In this document: positions 62,434 through 64,000 of the stretch, piece by piece
Layout of the letters: each line of letters begins with the position of its first letter
Numbering within the stretch: the stretch's first letter is position 1
Source: Carettochelys insculpta
Taxonomy: Eukaryota > Chordata > Testudines > Carettochelyidae
Length of the DNA: 64,000 nucleotides
Assembly (NCBI RefSeq): GCF_033958435.1
Contig: NC_134160.1
Location: forward strand, 15,797,001-15,861,000
Direction: 5' to 3'
Notes under the pieces: generated by a model
Databases searched by the model: none
What the model was told of the DNA's origin: nothing
What the model saw: only the letters and a program-made list of their open reading frames with translations
Program-made: the position numbers and the translations under genes

Positions 62434-64000
<1,567 letters not shown>

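Overview
The window is vertebrate nuclear DNA, most likely from a cryptodiran turtle. There is no operon structure, no dense coding and no prokaryotic or plasmid feature. The turtle call rests on four things: many CR1 LINE 3' ends, short SINEs with a tRNA-like head and a CR1-like tail (the Cry type described from cryptodires), PIF/Harbinger transposons and MITEs with GTGTAGAC-type ends, and GC-rich hAT elements. A crocodilian is the main alternative.

One host gene is recognisable. Two coding exons on the minus strand, 62998-62938 and 50589-50508, join in phase across a 12.35-kb intron and encode the C-terminal end of an NKAIN-family membrane protein, best matched to NKAIN1 (Na+/K+ ATPase beta-subunit interacting protein). 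The 5' exons lie beyond base 64000. The 3'-most exon, probably only a few codons plus UTR, was not located. Everything from about 50 kb down to base 1 is therefore 3' intron or intergenic sequence.

Layout. 0-5 kb: Harbinger element with a nearly readable transposase, a hAT copy with clear 8-bp target duplications, a SINE and two MITEs. 5-15 kb: mostly unassigned sequence with one CR1, two hAT copies, a pure (GT)53 tract and a SINE. 15.5-21.5 kb: a hAT-like element swollen by a 5.4-kb, 34-bp minisatellite with higher-order duplications. 21.7-24.5 kb: minus-strand Gypsy pol remnant plus Penelope-like fragments with hammerhead-ribozyme-like hairpins. 25.5-27.8 kb: second, older Harbinger element with a SINE inside. 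31.2-33.6 kb: CR1 split by a hAT carrying a 29-copy, 54-bp minisatellite. 34-35 kb: CR1. 40.9-45.6 kb: nearly full-length RTE-clade LINE split by a CR1 that is itself split by a Harbinger MITE. 50.5-63 kb: the NKAIN1 intron, with CR1s, a hAT carrying a 70-bp minisatellite, a CR1-in-CR1 nest, MITEs and a tRNA-Val pseudogene.

The most unusual theme is that all three complex minisatellites with units of 34, 54 and 70 bp sit between the terminal inverted repeats of different hAT-like transposons. For one family the window also holds a second copy that shows the unexpanded seed.
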